Below, piece by piece: positions 1 through 7,918 of a stretch of DNA of 64,000 nt. The number at the start of each line of letters is the position of its first letter. Positions within the stretch are counted from its first letter, which is position 1. A program made the translations under genes and the position numbers. The stretch is from Microbacterium sp. KUDC0406 (GTDB lineage Bacteria; Actinomycetota; Actinomycetes; Actinomycetales; Microbacteriaceae): the NCBI RefSeq assembly GCF_021582875.1, contig NZ_CP091138.1, positions 2,728,001 through 2,792,000 on the forward strand, read 5' to 3'. The notes beneath the pieces were generated by a model. That model was not told the DNA's origin. It saw only the letters and a program-made list of their open reading frames with translations, and did not search any database.

Positions 1-919
1 CTGCGTCGGACGAGGCCTTGTCCTGTCCCTGATCGGACGCGGGCTCGCGCGATGCGAATGGTTCCAGCGCGAAGAGCCGCAGCATCCGTGCGGCCTCGGC
101 GGCCACGGCATCCCGCGCCGGCGAGATGTACTTGCGCGAGTCTACGAGCTTCTCGTCGGCGGCGAGGCGTTCGCGCACCGCGCGGGTGAAGAACCCGTTC
201 AGGTGCGTCGACACGTTGATCTTCGTCATGCCGGCCCGAACCGCCTCGGTGATCACGTCGTCGGGGACGCCGGACGACCCGTGCAGCACGAGCGGCACGT
301 CGGTGGCATCCTGCCCGCAGCCGCGCAGCGCCTCGCGCAGGCGGGCGATGAGGTCGAGGTCGAGCGACGCCGAGCGGTCGAGCATCGCGTGCGACGATCC
401 GACCGCGACCGCCAGCGCGTCGACACCGGTCTCCGCGACGAACGCGCGCGCCTCGTCGGGATCGGTGCGCACGCCGGGCGCATGTGCTCCGTCCTTGCCG
501 CCGACCTCGCCCAACTCGCCCTCGACGTACACCCCGGCGGCGTGTGCGCGGTCGACGACCGCCGCGGTGAGATCGACGTTCTCGGCGTACTCGAGCTTGC
601 CGCCGTCGAACATCACCGACCCGAAGCCGAGGTCGATGGCCTCGTGCACCAGCTCGGGCCGCTCGGCGTGGTCGAGGTGCACGGCGACCGGCGTCTCGGC
701 GCGCCGGGCGATCGCGAGCATCGCCAGCGCGATCGGCTCGAGACCGCCGTGGTAGTCGGCGCAGTTCTGCGAGATCTGCAGGATCACCGGCAGATCGGCG
801 CGTGCGGATGCCTCGACGAGCGCCTCGGCGGTCTCGAGGTGGATCACGTTGAAGGCACCGATGCCGTTGCCGTTCCAGGCGGCATCCGTCACGAGATCGC
901 GGGCGGAGACGAGGGTCAT
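1..919 (-). CDS. Class II fructose/tagatose-bisphosphate aldolase (partial, runs off left edge)
   Basis: Zinc-dependent class II aldolase that would split a ketose 1,6-bisphosphate into dihydroxyacetone phosphate and glyceraldehyde 3-phosphate in the cytoplasm. I translated 306 codons from the ATG at 919. Visible motifs are HLDHAE (residues 81-86, zinc histidines), EGELGE (133-138), HGSSG (213-217) and KINVST (233-238). The length already matches the family, so only a short tail should lie outside the window. The ATG overlaps the stop of the PfkB kinase gene (ATGA), so the two are translationally coupled. Next to the SIS protein and sugar kinases, a tagatose-bisphosphate role (KbaY/GatY type) is more likely than glycolysis; the exact substrate is inferred. 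Confidence 0.9.
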   Translation of the reverse strand, partial: MTLVSARDLVTDAAWNGNGIGAFNVIHLETAEALVEASARADLPVILQISQNCADYHGGLEPIALAMLAIARRAETPVAVHLDHAERPELVHEAIDLGFGSVMFDGGKLEYAENVDLTAAVVDRAHAAGVYVEGELGEVGGKDGAHAPGVRTDPDEARAFVAETGVDALAVAVGSSHAMLDRSASLDLDLIARLREALRGCGQDATDVPLVLHGSSGVPDDVITEAVRAGMTKINVSTHLNGFFTRAVRERLAADEKLVDSRKYISPARDAVAAEAARMLRLFALEPFASREPASDQGQDKASSDA

Positions 920-2133
920 GCGGTGTCCTTCTGGTCGGGTTCGATCGAGACACCCGGTTCAGCATCAGACGCCGCGCCCTGGCGGGGGTCTCGTGCTGCG
1001 AAAGGTGTCTCGCGGGTGATGATGACGGCGGCCTCGAGTTCGGGCCAGGAGGGGTGGATGTCGCCGGCGAGCGGCATGAGGACGGCGGCGGCGGACCAGG
1101 CGGTGGCGCGACGCAGGATCGCCTCGGGGTCGCGGATGCCGGATGCCAGCAGCACGGCGGCCGCGGAGACGGCGGCGTCGCCGGCACCGGTCGGGTTGCC
1201 GGCGAGAGCCTCGGGAAGACGCGCAGAGACGACGTCCGCGTCGGCCGAGACGGCGAGCATGCCCTCGGCGCCCCGGGACAGCAGGATGAGCGAGGCTCCG
1301 CGACGCAGCAGCTCGTGGGCACCCTCGATCGGATCGGTGATGCCGGTGGCTTCGGCGAGCTCAGCCGCATTCGGCTTGAGCACATCGGCACCGGCATCCG
1401 CCGCGCTCAGCAGCGCCGGCCCCGAGGTGTCGGCGATCACGATCGCGCCGGCCTCGCGTCCGAGGGCGATCAGCGACGGAAGGAGGTCGTCAGGGGTGCC
1501 GGGCGGGACGCTGCCGGAGATCACCAGGACGGGGCGCTGGCCCTCCGGTCGCCCCGCGAGCGGAGCGGGACGAAGCGCCTCCGGGGATACTGAGAGCGTT
1601 TCGTCTCGGTCGCGGGCTCCCTCGCTCAACGACCCGGGGGCAGAGGACGAGTCGCGGACTCCCTCGCTCAACGACCGGGAGGCAGAGGACGAGTCGCGGA
1701 CTCCCTCGCTCAACGACCGGGAGGCAGAGGACGAGTCGCAGACTCCCTCGCTCAACGACCGGGATACGGCGGCCCGCAGGGCATCCCACTCGGCATCGGT
1801 CGGGGCGATGCCGCGCTCGTTCACGATCGTGGTGTCTCCGAGCGCCTCGTCGACCAGGGCGATGCTGCGTCGCGTCGCGGCGGTGACCGGGACCAGCACC
1901 GCGGGCACACCCGCGGCGGTCAGCTCTGCCCGGAACTCCTCGCCCGTCGCGCCGCCGACCGTCGTGACGGCGACGACCTCAGCGCTCGCGGCCTGCGCGA
2001 CCCGCGCGACGTTCAGCCCCTTGCCGCCGGCGCGCGCCGCGCCGGCATCCGCTCGATGCGTGCCGCCCGGGACGATCTTCTCGACGTGCCAGGTGAGATC
2101 CAGCGCCGGATTCGGCGTGACGGTGACGATCAT
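916..2133 (-). CDS. PfkB-family ketohexose-phosphate kinase (LacC/FruK type) with repeat-encoded insertion
   Basis: Predicted tagatose-6-phosphate or fructose-1-phosphate kinase supplying the aldolase encoded just downstream. The N-terminus starts with the family signature MIVTVTPNPALD; GGKGLN (residues 36-41) binds sugar and GAGD near residues 316-319 carries the catalytic Asp. I start at ATG 2133 because the signature follows at once. At 405 residues it is about 80-90 longer than usual relatives. The excess at roughly residues 125-195 is four near-identical 14-residue units encoded by 42-bp tandem repeats (1621-1760) of the CGCTCAACGACC repeat family. The insert falls between the fold halves and keeps frame, so the enzyme may still work. 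The stop overlaps the aldolase start. Confidence 0.88.
   Translation of the reverse strand: MIVTVTPNPALDLTWHVEKIVPGGTHRADAGAARAGGKGLNVARVAQAASAEVVAVTTVGGATGEEFRAELTAAGVPAVLVPVTAATRRSIALVDEALGDTTIVNERGIAPTDAEWDALRAAVSRSLSEGVCDSSSASRSLSEGVRDSSSASRSLSEGVRDSSSAPGSLSEGARDRDETLSVSPEALRPAPLAGRPEGQRPVLVISGSVPPGTPDDLLPSLIALGREAGAIVIADTSGPALLSAADAGADVLKPNAAELAEATGITDPIEGAHELLRRGASLILLSRGAEGMLAVSADADVVSARLPEALAGNPTGAGDAAVSAAAVLLASGIRDPEAILRRATAWSAAAVLMPLAGDIHPSWPELEAAVIITRETPFAARDPRQGAASDAEPGVSIEPDQKDTA
1596..1770. repeat. Four tandem 42-bp units of the CGCTCAACGACC repeat family inside the PfkB gene
   Basis: The core CTCGCTCAACGACC recurs at 1621, 1663, 1705 and 1747, exactly 42 bp apart (14 codons), preceded by GCGTTTCGTCTCG. 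The same core and the GTTTCGTCTC companion occur at 13847-14012, 28990-29300 and 62079-62165. Units 2-4 are nearly identical, suggesting recent expansion by slippage. Confidence 0.85.
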
Positions 2134-2249
2134 CGAATCACCCGCTCCCGGTACACCTGCACGACCCGGGCACGGATGCACGATGCATCCGCCCGTCCGA
2201 TCGTGCGGGCGTTCCCGGATCGTGCATCCGTACCCGCGTACGTGCTCAT
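2130..2249 (-). CDS. Possible 39-residue ORF bridging the ROK kinase and PfkB genes (doubtful)
   Basis: The ATG at 2249 overlaps the ROK kinase stop (ATGA) and its TGA at 2130-2132 overlaps the PfkB ATG (again ATGA), so ribosomes could pass through all three frames. The product would be Arg/Ala-rich with no recognisable domain. Most of it is spanned by an inverted repeat with arms CGGATGCACGAT and ATCGTGCATCCG. It may be a repeat that happens to be open rather than a real gene. I cannot decide between these. Confidence 0.25.
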   Translation of the reverse strand: MSTYAGTDARSGNARTIGRADASCIRARVVQVYRERVIR

Positions 2250-3163
2250 GCGACCACCAGCCTCGCGCGCAGCGCCGAACCGAGGATGCCGGCGTTGCCG
2301 GACAGCTCGGCCGGGACCAGCACAGGGATGCGGTGGAAGCTCAGCCGCGCGGCCAGCCGCGTGCGCAGCTCGTCGAACAGCGCACCTCCGGCCCGCGACA
2401 GTCCGCCGCCGATCACGACGGCCTCCGGCGCGACGACCGCGGTCAGCTGCGCGATCGACATCGTGAGCGCGTCGAGGGCCTCGTTCCAGATCCTGTCCGC
2501 GACGGCATCGCCGGCCGCGGCCAGCGCGATCACCTCACGGGCACCGTCGACGTCTGCACCGGTCTCCTCCTCGTACCGCCGCGCGATCGCTCCCGCGGAG
2601 GCGACGACCTCGAGGCATCCGCGCGCGCCGCAGGGGCACGGCCAGTCCCCGATCGGCGAGTGGCCGATCTCTCCGGCGTACCCGCCCGCGGTGTACGGCT
2701 GCCCGCCGACGAGCAGGGTGCCGGCAATGCCGGTGCCGATGATGATGACGACCGAGTTCGCGAAGTCGCGCGCACCGCCGAGCACGTGCTCGGCCCAGCT
2801 CGCCGTGCCGACGTCGTGATCGAACGCGACCGGCAGCCCGAAGCGCCGCTCGGCCAGCATCCGCAGCGGCGCATCCCGCCAGCCCAGATTGCTGGAGAAC
2901 ACGGCGACGCCGGCATCCGCGTCGACGATGCCGGGCACGACGAAGCCGACTGCCTGCGGCACGATCTCCGGATGCTGCGCGCGCAGCGCGTCGCCCAGCT
3001 CGCCGATCCGCTCGACGAGTCGTGCCGGCATGTCGTCGCCGACCTCGGGAGTCGGCGTGCGGCGCAGTCCGACCGCATTACCGACGGCGTCGAACAGCGC
3101 CGACTTGATGTCGGTGCCGCCCACATCGAACGCGAGCACCGGCACGCCGGCGCCGATCGACAC
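2246..3163 (-). CDS. ROK-family sugar kinase
   Basis: Predicted ATP-dependent kinase for glucose, an N-acetylhexosamine or a related sugar, cytoplasmic. The phosphate-binding motif DVGGTDIK lies near residues 13-20. The ROK zinc site is seen in EIGHSPIGDWPCPCGARGC. There is no N-terminal winged helix, so this is the enzyme branch and not a repressor. The first available start is GTG 3163. The reading frame stays open upstream towards the palindrome at 3236, so the true N-terminus is uncertain. Together with the SIS, PfkB and aldolase genes it would form a kinase, isomerase/deaminase, kinase, aldolase route for an amino sugar. The substrate is not readable from sequence. Confidence 0.88.
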   Translation of the reverse strand: MSIGAGVPVLAFDVGGTDIKSALFDAVGNAVGLRRTPTPEVGDDMPARLVERIGELGDALRAQHPEIVPQAVGFVVPGIVDADAGVAVFSSNLGWRDAPLRMLAERRFGLPVAFDHDVGTASWAEHVLGGARDFANSVVIIIGTGIAGTLLVGGQPYTAGGYAGEIGHSPIGDWPCPCGARGCLEVVASAGAIARRYEEETGADVDGAREVIALAAAGDAVADRIWNEALDALTMSIAQLTAVVAPEAVVIGGGLSRAGGALFDELRTRLAARLSFHRIPVLVPAELSGNAGILGSALRARLVVA

Positions 3164-3235
3164 CGCACCCGCGAGCCGCTCTCCCGACGCGTCGGAGACG
3201 ACGTCGGGGATGGCCGGGACGCGGCCCTCGCTTCG

Positions 3236-3300
3236 CGAGACTGCACCACCGCGCCGAGAAGGGGCGGTGCCCCCGGTCTCGGCGCGGTGGTGCAGTCTCG
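3236..3300. repeat. Perfect 24-bp inverted repeat between SIS and ROK kinase genes
   Basis: Arms 3236-3259 and 3277-3300 are exact reverse complements (core CTGCACCACCGCGCCGAG) around a 17-nt loop. There is no T-tract, so it is more likely a palindromic repeat unit or attenuating hairpin than a classical terminator. Confidence 0.85.
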
Positions 3301-3316
3301 TCGGCCGCGCCCACGT

Positions 3317-4218
3317 TCAGGCCTCGAGGATGACGGAGCGGGTCAGGTTGCGAGGCTGGTCGGGGTCGAGGCCCCTCCCGACGGCGCGGTCCAGCGCGAC
3401 GCGGTGCAGACGCGCCAGGTCGGCCATCGGGTCGATCGGATGCTGCACGAATCGGGCTCCCGTGGCCCGGACCTGCGACTCGAGGCCCTCCGGAACCTGG
3501 CCGAAGGCCCAGGTGATGCGGCCGGGCGCGGCGATCGCGATCGGTCCGTGGCGGTACTCCATGGCGGAGTAGGACTCGGTCCACGACTGCGACGACTCGC
3601 GCATCTTCAGGCCGGCCTCATGCGCCAGGCCGATGGTCCAGCCCATGCCGAGGAAGCTGTACTGCTCGGCCTCGCCGAGGGCGGGGTCGGCCGCCGAGTC
3701 GGACAGCACGTCCTGCGCATCGGCGACGGCACGGTCGAGCGACTCGCCGAGCGAAGCGCGGAACAGCGCAAGGGCGGTGGTGGCGAACCGGGTCTGCACG
3801 ACCGACTTCTCATCGGCGAAGGGCAGCCCGATCACGGAGTCGGCGAGGTCGACCAGCGGCGAGTCGGTGTCGCCGACGACGGCGATCACAGGGGTCTTGC
3901 CCTTGACTCGCTCGGTCAGCTCGAGCACCTCGGTCGTCGTGCCGGAGCGCGTGAGCGCGACGATCGCGTCGTATCCGCGCGTGAACGGGAACTCCGATGC
4001 AGTGAACGCGTCGGTCTCTCCGTGCCCGCGGCCTCCCGCAGCGCCGCGTATGACTGCGCCATGAACCAGCTGGTGCCGCATCCGACCACGGCGATGCGGG
4101 CGCCGGATGCCGGCAGCAGCGCCTGCTCGTCGCGCATTCCGGCGGCGCGAGTCCAGGTCTCGGGCTGGGACAGCAGTTCGGCGCGCATGTGCGCACCGGC
4201 GGCGGGGATCTCGGTCAT
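3317..4218 (-). pseudogene. SIS-domain sugar-phosphate isomerase/deaminase (AgaS-like), one frameshift
   Basis: The two SIS (sugar isomerase) lobes are clear: VVGCGTSW in the N-terminal lobe and the phosphate-binding TRSGTTTE loop after the break, with EYRHGP further on. The N-terminal frame starts at ATG 4218 after a good GAGGAG site; the rest is in another frame. Adding one base near 4025-4035 joins ...REAAG to HGETDAF and gives about 300 residues. The break is probably a lost base in a short G run and not true decay. In amino-sugar pathways such proteins convert a hexosamine 6-phosphate to a keto-hexose 6-phosphate with release of ammonia; by context it would feed the PfkB kinase and aldolase. 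Confidence 0.82.
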
Positions 4219-4265
4219 CTCTGGCTCCTCGATGGCGATCCGATCCGGTATCGGATGCAGTTTTG

Positions 4266-4291
4266 TGATCGTTTTTTACGAATAACAATCA
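4266..4291. promoter_or_regulatory. Candidate operator upstream of the amino-sugar operon
   Basis: TGATCGTT, a 10-nt spacer and AACAATCA form an inverted repeat with one mismatch in an unusually AT-rich stretch just upstream of the SIS gene. One of the two ROK regulators beside it is the obvious candidate ligand. This is inference from symmetry and position only. Confidence 0.5.
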
Positions 4292-4322
4292 TGATACGAC
4301 AAGATGCCGGCAGCCGACAGCT

Positions 4323-5471
4323 CTACTCGGCGAGTTGCGCCGCCGTCCAGCGCACTCCGAGTGCGGCCCCGAGTGCGAACTGCGCAGCACCGGCGAACGG
4401 CACGATGCCTCCCGTCGCACCTCGCACCGGCACCCGCACGGTGCCGCTCGGCGGCAGCTGCGTCTCGGCGCGCACCAGTTCGAGGAATCCCTCGCCGAGA
4501 CCCGCCGCCGAACCGCCGATGACGACCTCGCCGGGATCGAGCATCGCCGTGAGCATGGTGATCACGCGTCCCAGGGCGATCGCCCCGCCCGCCAGCCGCT
4601 CGGGGTCCGCCGCGTCGACCAGTGCACGCACGTCGGCGGCATCCATGCCCTCCGTGAACCCGTCGCCGAGCAGCGCCGGCATCGACGCCGCCGACTCCAG
4701 ACATCCGCGGCGGCCGCACGGGCATGCCCTGGCCTCGTCGCCGAACACGACCTGCACGTGCCCGATCTCGCCGACGCGGGCATGTGGGCCCGGCGCCGGC
4801 TCACCGTCGAGGGTGACGGTTCCGCCGATGCCGATGCCGATGTGCAGGAACAGCCGTCGCCCGCTCGTGACGCCGCTGGCGATCGTCTCGGCGACCGCCT
4901 CGGCATCGACGTCGTTGACCAGCAGCACAGGAGCGCCCACCAGGTCGGACAGCTCGTCGGCGAGCGGGCGGTCGGCCCACTCCAGCTGCACGCTCTCGAG
5001 GACCACACGGCCGTCGGTCGCGCCCGGCAGCTGGACAGCCGCCGCGAGCAGGCGTGGGCCGAAGCGGTGCGCGATCCGGGTGAGCATGGCGCGAATCATG
5101 TCGTCGCGGTCGTCGGAGGCGTAGACGATGCGCTCCTCGTAGACCGAGGTGCCGTCCAGCGCGATCAGCGCGGCGTGCGCATCGGCGCAGCGCAGCACGA
5201 CCACCAGGAACAGGTGATGGCTCGCATCGATCGCGAGCACGGTGGCGCGCTTGCCGCCGGTGCTGGCCGCATGCCCCACCTCGACGACCAGGCGCTCGTC
5301 GATCAGCTCGGCGACGAGGGACGAGGCGGTGGCCGCAGTGAGGCCGGTGGCTCGCGCGATGCCGGCACGGGTTTCGCTTCCCGAATTGTCGAAGACCAGC
5401 TGCAGCGCACGCCTGAGGTTGCTCCGGCGGACGAGAGCCTGACCGTCGAGCTCATCCTCGGTGTGCAGCAT
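4323..5471 (-). CDS. ROK-family transcriptional regulator (NagC/XylR type)
   Basis: An N-terminal winged helix-turn-helix (residues about 15-65, ARATGLTAATASSLVAELI) is followed by a ROK sugar-binding domain with the CPCGRRGC zinc motif and GIGIGG phosphate loop. I chose ATG 5471 (382 residues) because AGAGGAA lies about 7 bases upstream; an in-frame GTG-like start further out lacks one. It lies immediately upstream of the SIS gene on the same strand and divergent from another ROK regulator. It is probably a repressor of the amino-sugar genes, released by a sugar or sugar phosphate. The inducer is unknown. Confidence 0.87.
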   Translation of the reverse strand: MLHTEDELDGQALVRRSNLRRALQLVFDNSGSETRAGIARATGLTAATASSLVAELIDERLVVEVGHAASTGGKRATVLAIDASHHLFLVVVLRCADAHAALIALDGTSVYEERIVYASDDRDDMIRAMLTRIAHRFGPRLLAAAVQLPGATDGRVVLESVQLEWADRPLADELSDLVGAPVLLVNDVDAEAVAETIASGVTSGRRLFLHIGIGIGGTVTLDGEPAPGPHARVGEIGHVQVVFGDEARACPCGRRGCLESAASMPALLGDGFTEGMDAADVRALVDAADPERLAGGAIALGRVITMLTAMLDPGEVVIGGSAAGLGEGFLELVRAETQLPPSGTVRVPVRGATGGIVPFAGAAQFALGAALGVRWTAAQLAE

Positions 5472-5540
5472 CCACCGTTCCTCTTCAGTGTCCGGCCCCG
5501 GGCCTGTTGACAACGACCGAGCCCGAGCCTACGCTCGCTT

Positions 5541-5572
5541 TCGTAAGTTTAGGCGATGAACTAAGTAATCGA
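5541..5572. promoter_or_regulatory. AT-rich candidate operator between two divergent ROK genes
   Basis: The only AT-rich patch in the 129-bp divergent region holds GTAAGTTTAG and AACTAAGTAAT. These resemble two poorly conserved half sites of a ROK operator and could serve both genes. The symmetry is imperfect, so confidence is low. Confidence 0.35.
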
Positions 5573-5600
5573 CGGGCGGCCCGACCCGCGAAGGAGCACG

Positions 5601-6644
5601 ATGGTCACTGCAACGCACATCCCGGTGCAGGGAGCGCGCCGGCACAACAGAGGGGTCGTGCTGCAGGCGCTGCTGCGCGAATCCTCCGCGAGCCGCGCCG
5701 ATCTCGCCCGCCTGACCGGCCTTGCGCGGCCCACCATCACCGAGGTGGTGCGCGACCTGCTCGCCGACGGGGTGGTGATCGAGACCGGGCAGAGCCAGGA
5801 GGCCCGGGTCGGCAAGCCCTCGGTGCTGCTCGAGGTCGACGGCGACGCGGTGCAGACGATCGCGGTCGACCTCACCTCGCCGGACTGGGTCGTGGGCGCC
5901 GTGTGCGCGCCCGACGGCCGCATCCTCGTGCGACAGGAGATCGCACGGGACACCGCTCCCGACCTGCCCGCCGCCGTGGCCGAGCTCGTCGCACGACTCA
6001 CCTCACAGGCCGGATGCCCGGTGCTCGGCGTCGGGTTCGGGGTGCCGATGGACGCCGCATCGGGGGATGCCGCTGCATTCGTCAGTGCCCTCTCGGCACT
6101 GCCGGAGACCGCCCTGCTGCCGGCTCTTGCAGCCGCCGAGGCCGACCTCGCAGCCCGCGCCGAGGCGGGCTACGGCGACGCGGAGTTCCTGCTGGTCCGC
6201 CTCGGCGAGGTCGTGAGCACCGCGATCGTCAGCGGTTACACCGCCGGCGCCGACACCGCGCGCGAACTCGCCCACCTCGACGTCGGCGGCGACCCCGGAA
6301 GACAGTGCCGCTGCGGCAACACCGGATGCGTGCACGCCTGGCTCGCCGTCCTCGAGGAGCGGATGGACGCGGCGGGAGACGAGCAGACCCGTGAGGCACT
6401 GCGCATCGAGGCGGGCGAGAAGCTGGGCGCTCCGCTCGCCGCGATCGTGTCGGCGCTGGACCTGCCGCAGGTGGTGCTGAGCGGCACCTCGTCACTGATG
6501 GGCCGGGAGCTGTGCAGCGCGGCCGAGTCCGCTCTGACCGCGGCTCGGCTGCGCAACGCTCACGTCGAGGTGCGCTGCGGGACGACCGAGGACACCGTGC
6601 TGCGCGGTGCCGCCGCACAGGTGCTGGCGGCCGAACTGGCCTGA
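5601..6644 (+). CDS. ROK-family transcriptional regulator, second copy
   Basis: 347 residues, starting at ATG 5601 after GAAGGAGC. Residues about 10-70 form a helix-turn-helix (SRADLARLTGLARPTITEVV), followed by a ROK fold with the CRCGNTGCVH metal motif. The ROK ATP/sugar loops are weak: DLTSPDW stands where enzymes have a DxGGT motif, so this is a regulator only. It is divergent from the first ROK regulator and shares its promoter region. Paired ROK regulators beside one sugar operon may sense different ligands or derive from duplication. Confidence 0.86.
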   Translation: MVTATHIPVQGARRHNRGVVLQALLRESSASRADLARLTGLARPTITEVVRDLLADGVVIETGQSQEARVGKPSVLLEVDGDAVQTIAVDLTSPDWVVGAVCAPDGRILVRQEIARDTAPDLPAAVAELVARLTSQAGCPVLGVGFGVPMDAASGDAAAFVSALSALPETALLPALAAAEADLAARAEAGYGDAEFLLVRLGEVVSTAIVSGYTAGADTARELAHLDVGGDPGRQCRCGNTGCVHAWLAVLEERMDAAGDEQTREALRIEAGEKLGAPLAAIVSALDLPQVVLSGTSSLMGRELCSAAESALTAARLRNAHVEVRCGTTEDTVLRGAAAQVLAAELA

Positions 6645-6700
6645 GCGCCGGCGAGACATCCCACCCCGCATCCGGCGAGGTCGCCCCGCCCATCGCGTCA

Positions 6701-6729
6701 TGTATCACAGCAGCGGTTGCCCGCTCCTG
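6701..6729 (+). promoter_or_regulatory. Candidate ECF-type promoter of the sigma/S8/CHAT cluster
   Basis: TGTATCA (6701-6707), 16 nt, then CTCCTG (6724-6729), with six bases left before ATG 6736. The same two blocks with the same 16-nt spacing recur at 12014-12042, just after the cluster. This could be the autoregulated promoter recognised by the sigma factor it precedes, giving a leaderless transcript. Inference from the duplicated pattern. Confidence 0.45.
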
Positions 6730-6735
6730 GTGGAT

Positions 6736-7371
6736 ATGGCCACAATGAGCATCATGAGCGATGCCGTATCCGAGGGCAGCGCCGACCAGCCCCCCGCCCC
6801 GAGCAGGTGGCGTCGTGCCGCGGAGCACTTCCGCGCCTGGCGCGACGGCGATGCGCGCGCGATGGACGACCTGGTGCGCCTGATGACCCCCGTCCTGTGG
6901 CACGTGGTGCGCGCGTACGGCGTGGATCGCGCGCTCGCCGAGGACGTCGTGCAGACCACCTGGCTGCGGCTGGTGCGCGGGCAGGACCAGATCGCGGATG
7001 CCTCGGCCGTGTCGGCCTGGCTCACCACCACCGCCCGCCGCGAGGCCTGGCGGGCGGGCAAGGCGCAGAACAGGGCGGATGCCACGGACGACGTCGACCT
7101 GGAGGCGATGCTGCCCGCCGCCGCATCCGCGGAGGAAGAGGCGACGACCGCCGACGGCGCGAGCCGGCTGTGGGCCGCGGTGCGTCGGCTCGACGAGCGC
7201 TGTCGTCGGCTGATCCGCGTGATCGCCTTCGAGGAGCGGCCGGACTACAAGGGCATCGCGCAGGACCTCGGCATGCCCATCGGAAGCATCGGACCGACCC
7301 GCGCACGCTGTCTGACGAAGCTGCGCACGCTGCTGGGCGACGAGGTCGACGGAACGCAGGCGGTGACATGA
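6736..7371 (+). CDS. ECF-type RNA polymerase sigma factor
   Basis: Small sigma-70 family protein (211 residues from ATG 6736). Region 2 is seen in the stretch ending LAEDVVQTTWLRLVRG. Region 4 is a helix-turn-helix, YKGIAQDLGMPIGSIGPTRA, typical of ECF factors. There is no anti-sigma membrane gene beside it. ATGs at 6745 and 6754 are also possible. I favour 6736 because a promoter-like element ends six bases upstream, suggesting a leaderless mRNA; 6745 has a weak GGTGGA site. The stop overlaps the next ATG (ATGA). It probably directs transcription of its own cluster, including the two protease-like genes. The signal that activates it is unknown. Confidence 0.85.
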   Translation: MATMSIMSDAVSEGSADQPPAPSRWRRAAEHFRAWRDGDARAMDDLVRLMTPVLWHVVRAYGVDRALAEDVVQTTWLRLVRGQDQIADASAVSAWLTTTARREAWRAGKAQNRADATDDVDLEAMLPAAASAEEEATTADGASRLWAAVRRLDERCRRLIRVIAFEERPDYKGIAQDLGMPIGSIGPTRARCLTKLRTLLGDEVDGTQAVT

Positions 7372-7820
7372 GCGCTTCGGATGACGAGCTGATGGCCGCG
7401 CTGCGTGACATGTGGCAGGCCGACGATCCGGTGCCCGACGATCTGGTCGAGCGGATGGTCGCGGTCGTGGCCGCCGACGACCTGTCGCGCGAGTACGCGC
7501 TGCTCACCCTGGTCGAGGACGCCACCGCTGCCGTGCGCGGCGACACCGAGACGATGATCCTGCAGTTCAGCGACGGCCGCGTCGGCGTGCTGCTGCACAT
7601 CTCGACGGCGGAGAAGGGGACCCGCCGGGTGGACGGATGGGTGGACGCCGCCGCGACCGAGGTCGTGCTGGAGCAGGGCGATCGCTCCTGGTCGACCGAG
7701 CCGGGCGAGCACGGCCGCTTCGCGTTCACCGACGTGCCGCCCGGGCTGTGCCGGGTGCGACTGACCGTGGCGGACCCGGAGGGCGGTCGCGGCTTCACGA
7801 CGCCGCAGTTCGAGGCTTAG
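7368..7820 (+). CDS. Unrecognised 150-residue protein between sigma factor and protease genes
   Basis: No family recognised. The protein is acidic and soluble, with no signal peptide or membrane segment. Residues 1-45 are helical (ELMAALRDMW, LVERMVAVVA). Residues about 60-150 look beta-rich, with a RRVDGWV...TEVVLEQG...GRFAFTDVPPG pattern resembling carboxypeptidase-regulatory/transthyretin-like beta sandwiches. It is translationally coupled to the sigma gene (ATGA), the position where anti-sigma factors usually sit, but it has no zinc-anti-sigma motif. It could be a soluble anti-sigma factor, an adaptor, or a substrate of the S8 or CHAT protease. All three roles are inference from position. 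Confidence 0.7.
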   Translation: MSASDDELMAALRDMWQADDPVPDDLVERMVAVVAADDLSREYALLTLVEDATAAVRGDTETMILQFSDGRVGVLLHISTAEKGTRRVDGWVDAAATEVVLEQGDRSWSTEPGEHGRFAFTDVPPGLCRVRLTVADPEGGRGFTTPQFEA

Positions 7821-7918
7821 CAGGACGACCCGCAGCCGCGGGAGGGAGGCGTCGCCGCATTGCGCGGCGACGGAGATGAGGGATGCCGCCTCGGCGGCGC
7901 CGAGTGGGAGGACAGGCG

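Noticed and set aside
203..4285. A very long plus-strand open frame opposite the amino-sugar operon (and similar ones at 31255-34179 and 48579-51260 on the other strand)
   Set aside because: Antisense shadow of high-GC codon bias. The products are Arg/Gly/Ala/Asp-rich with no domain, and the opposite strand encodes clear families throughout.
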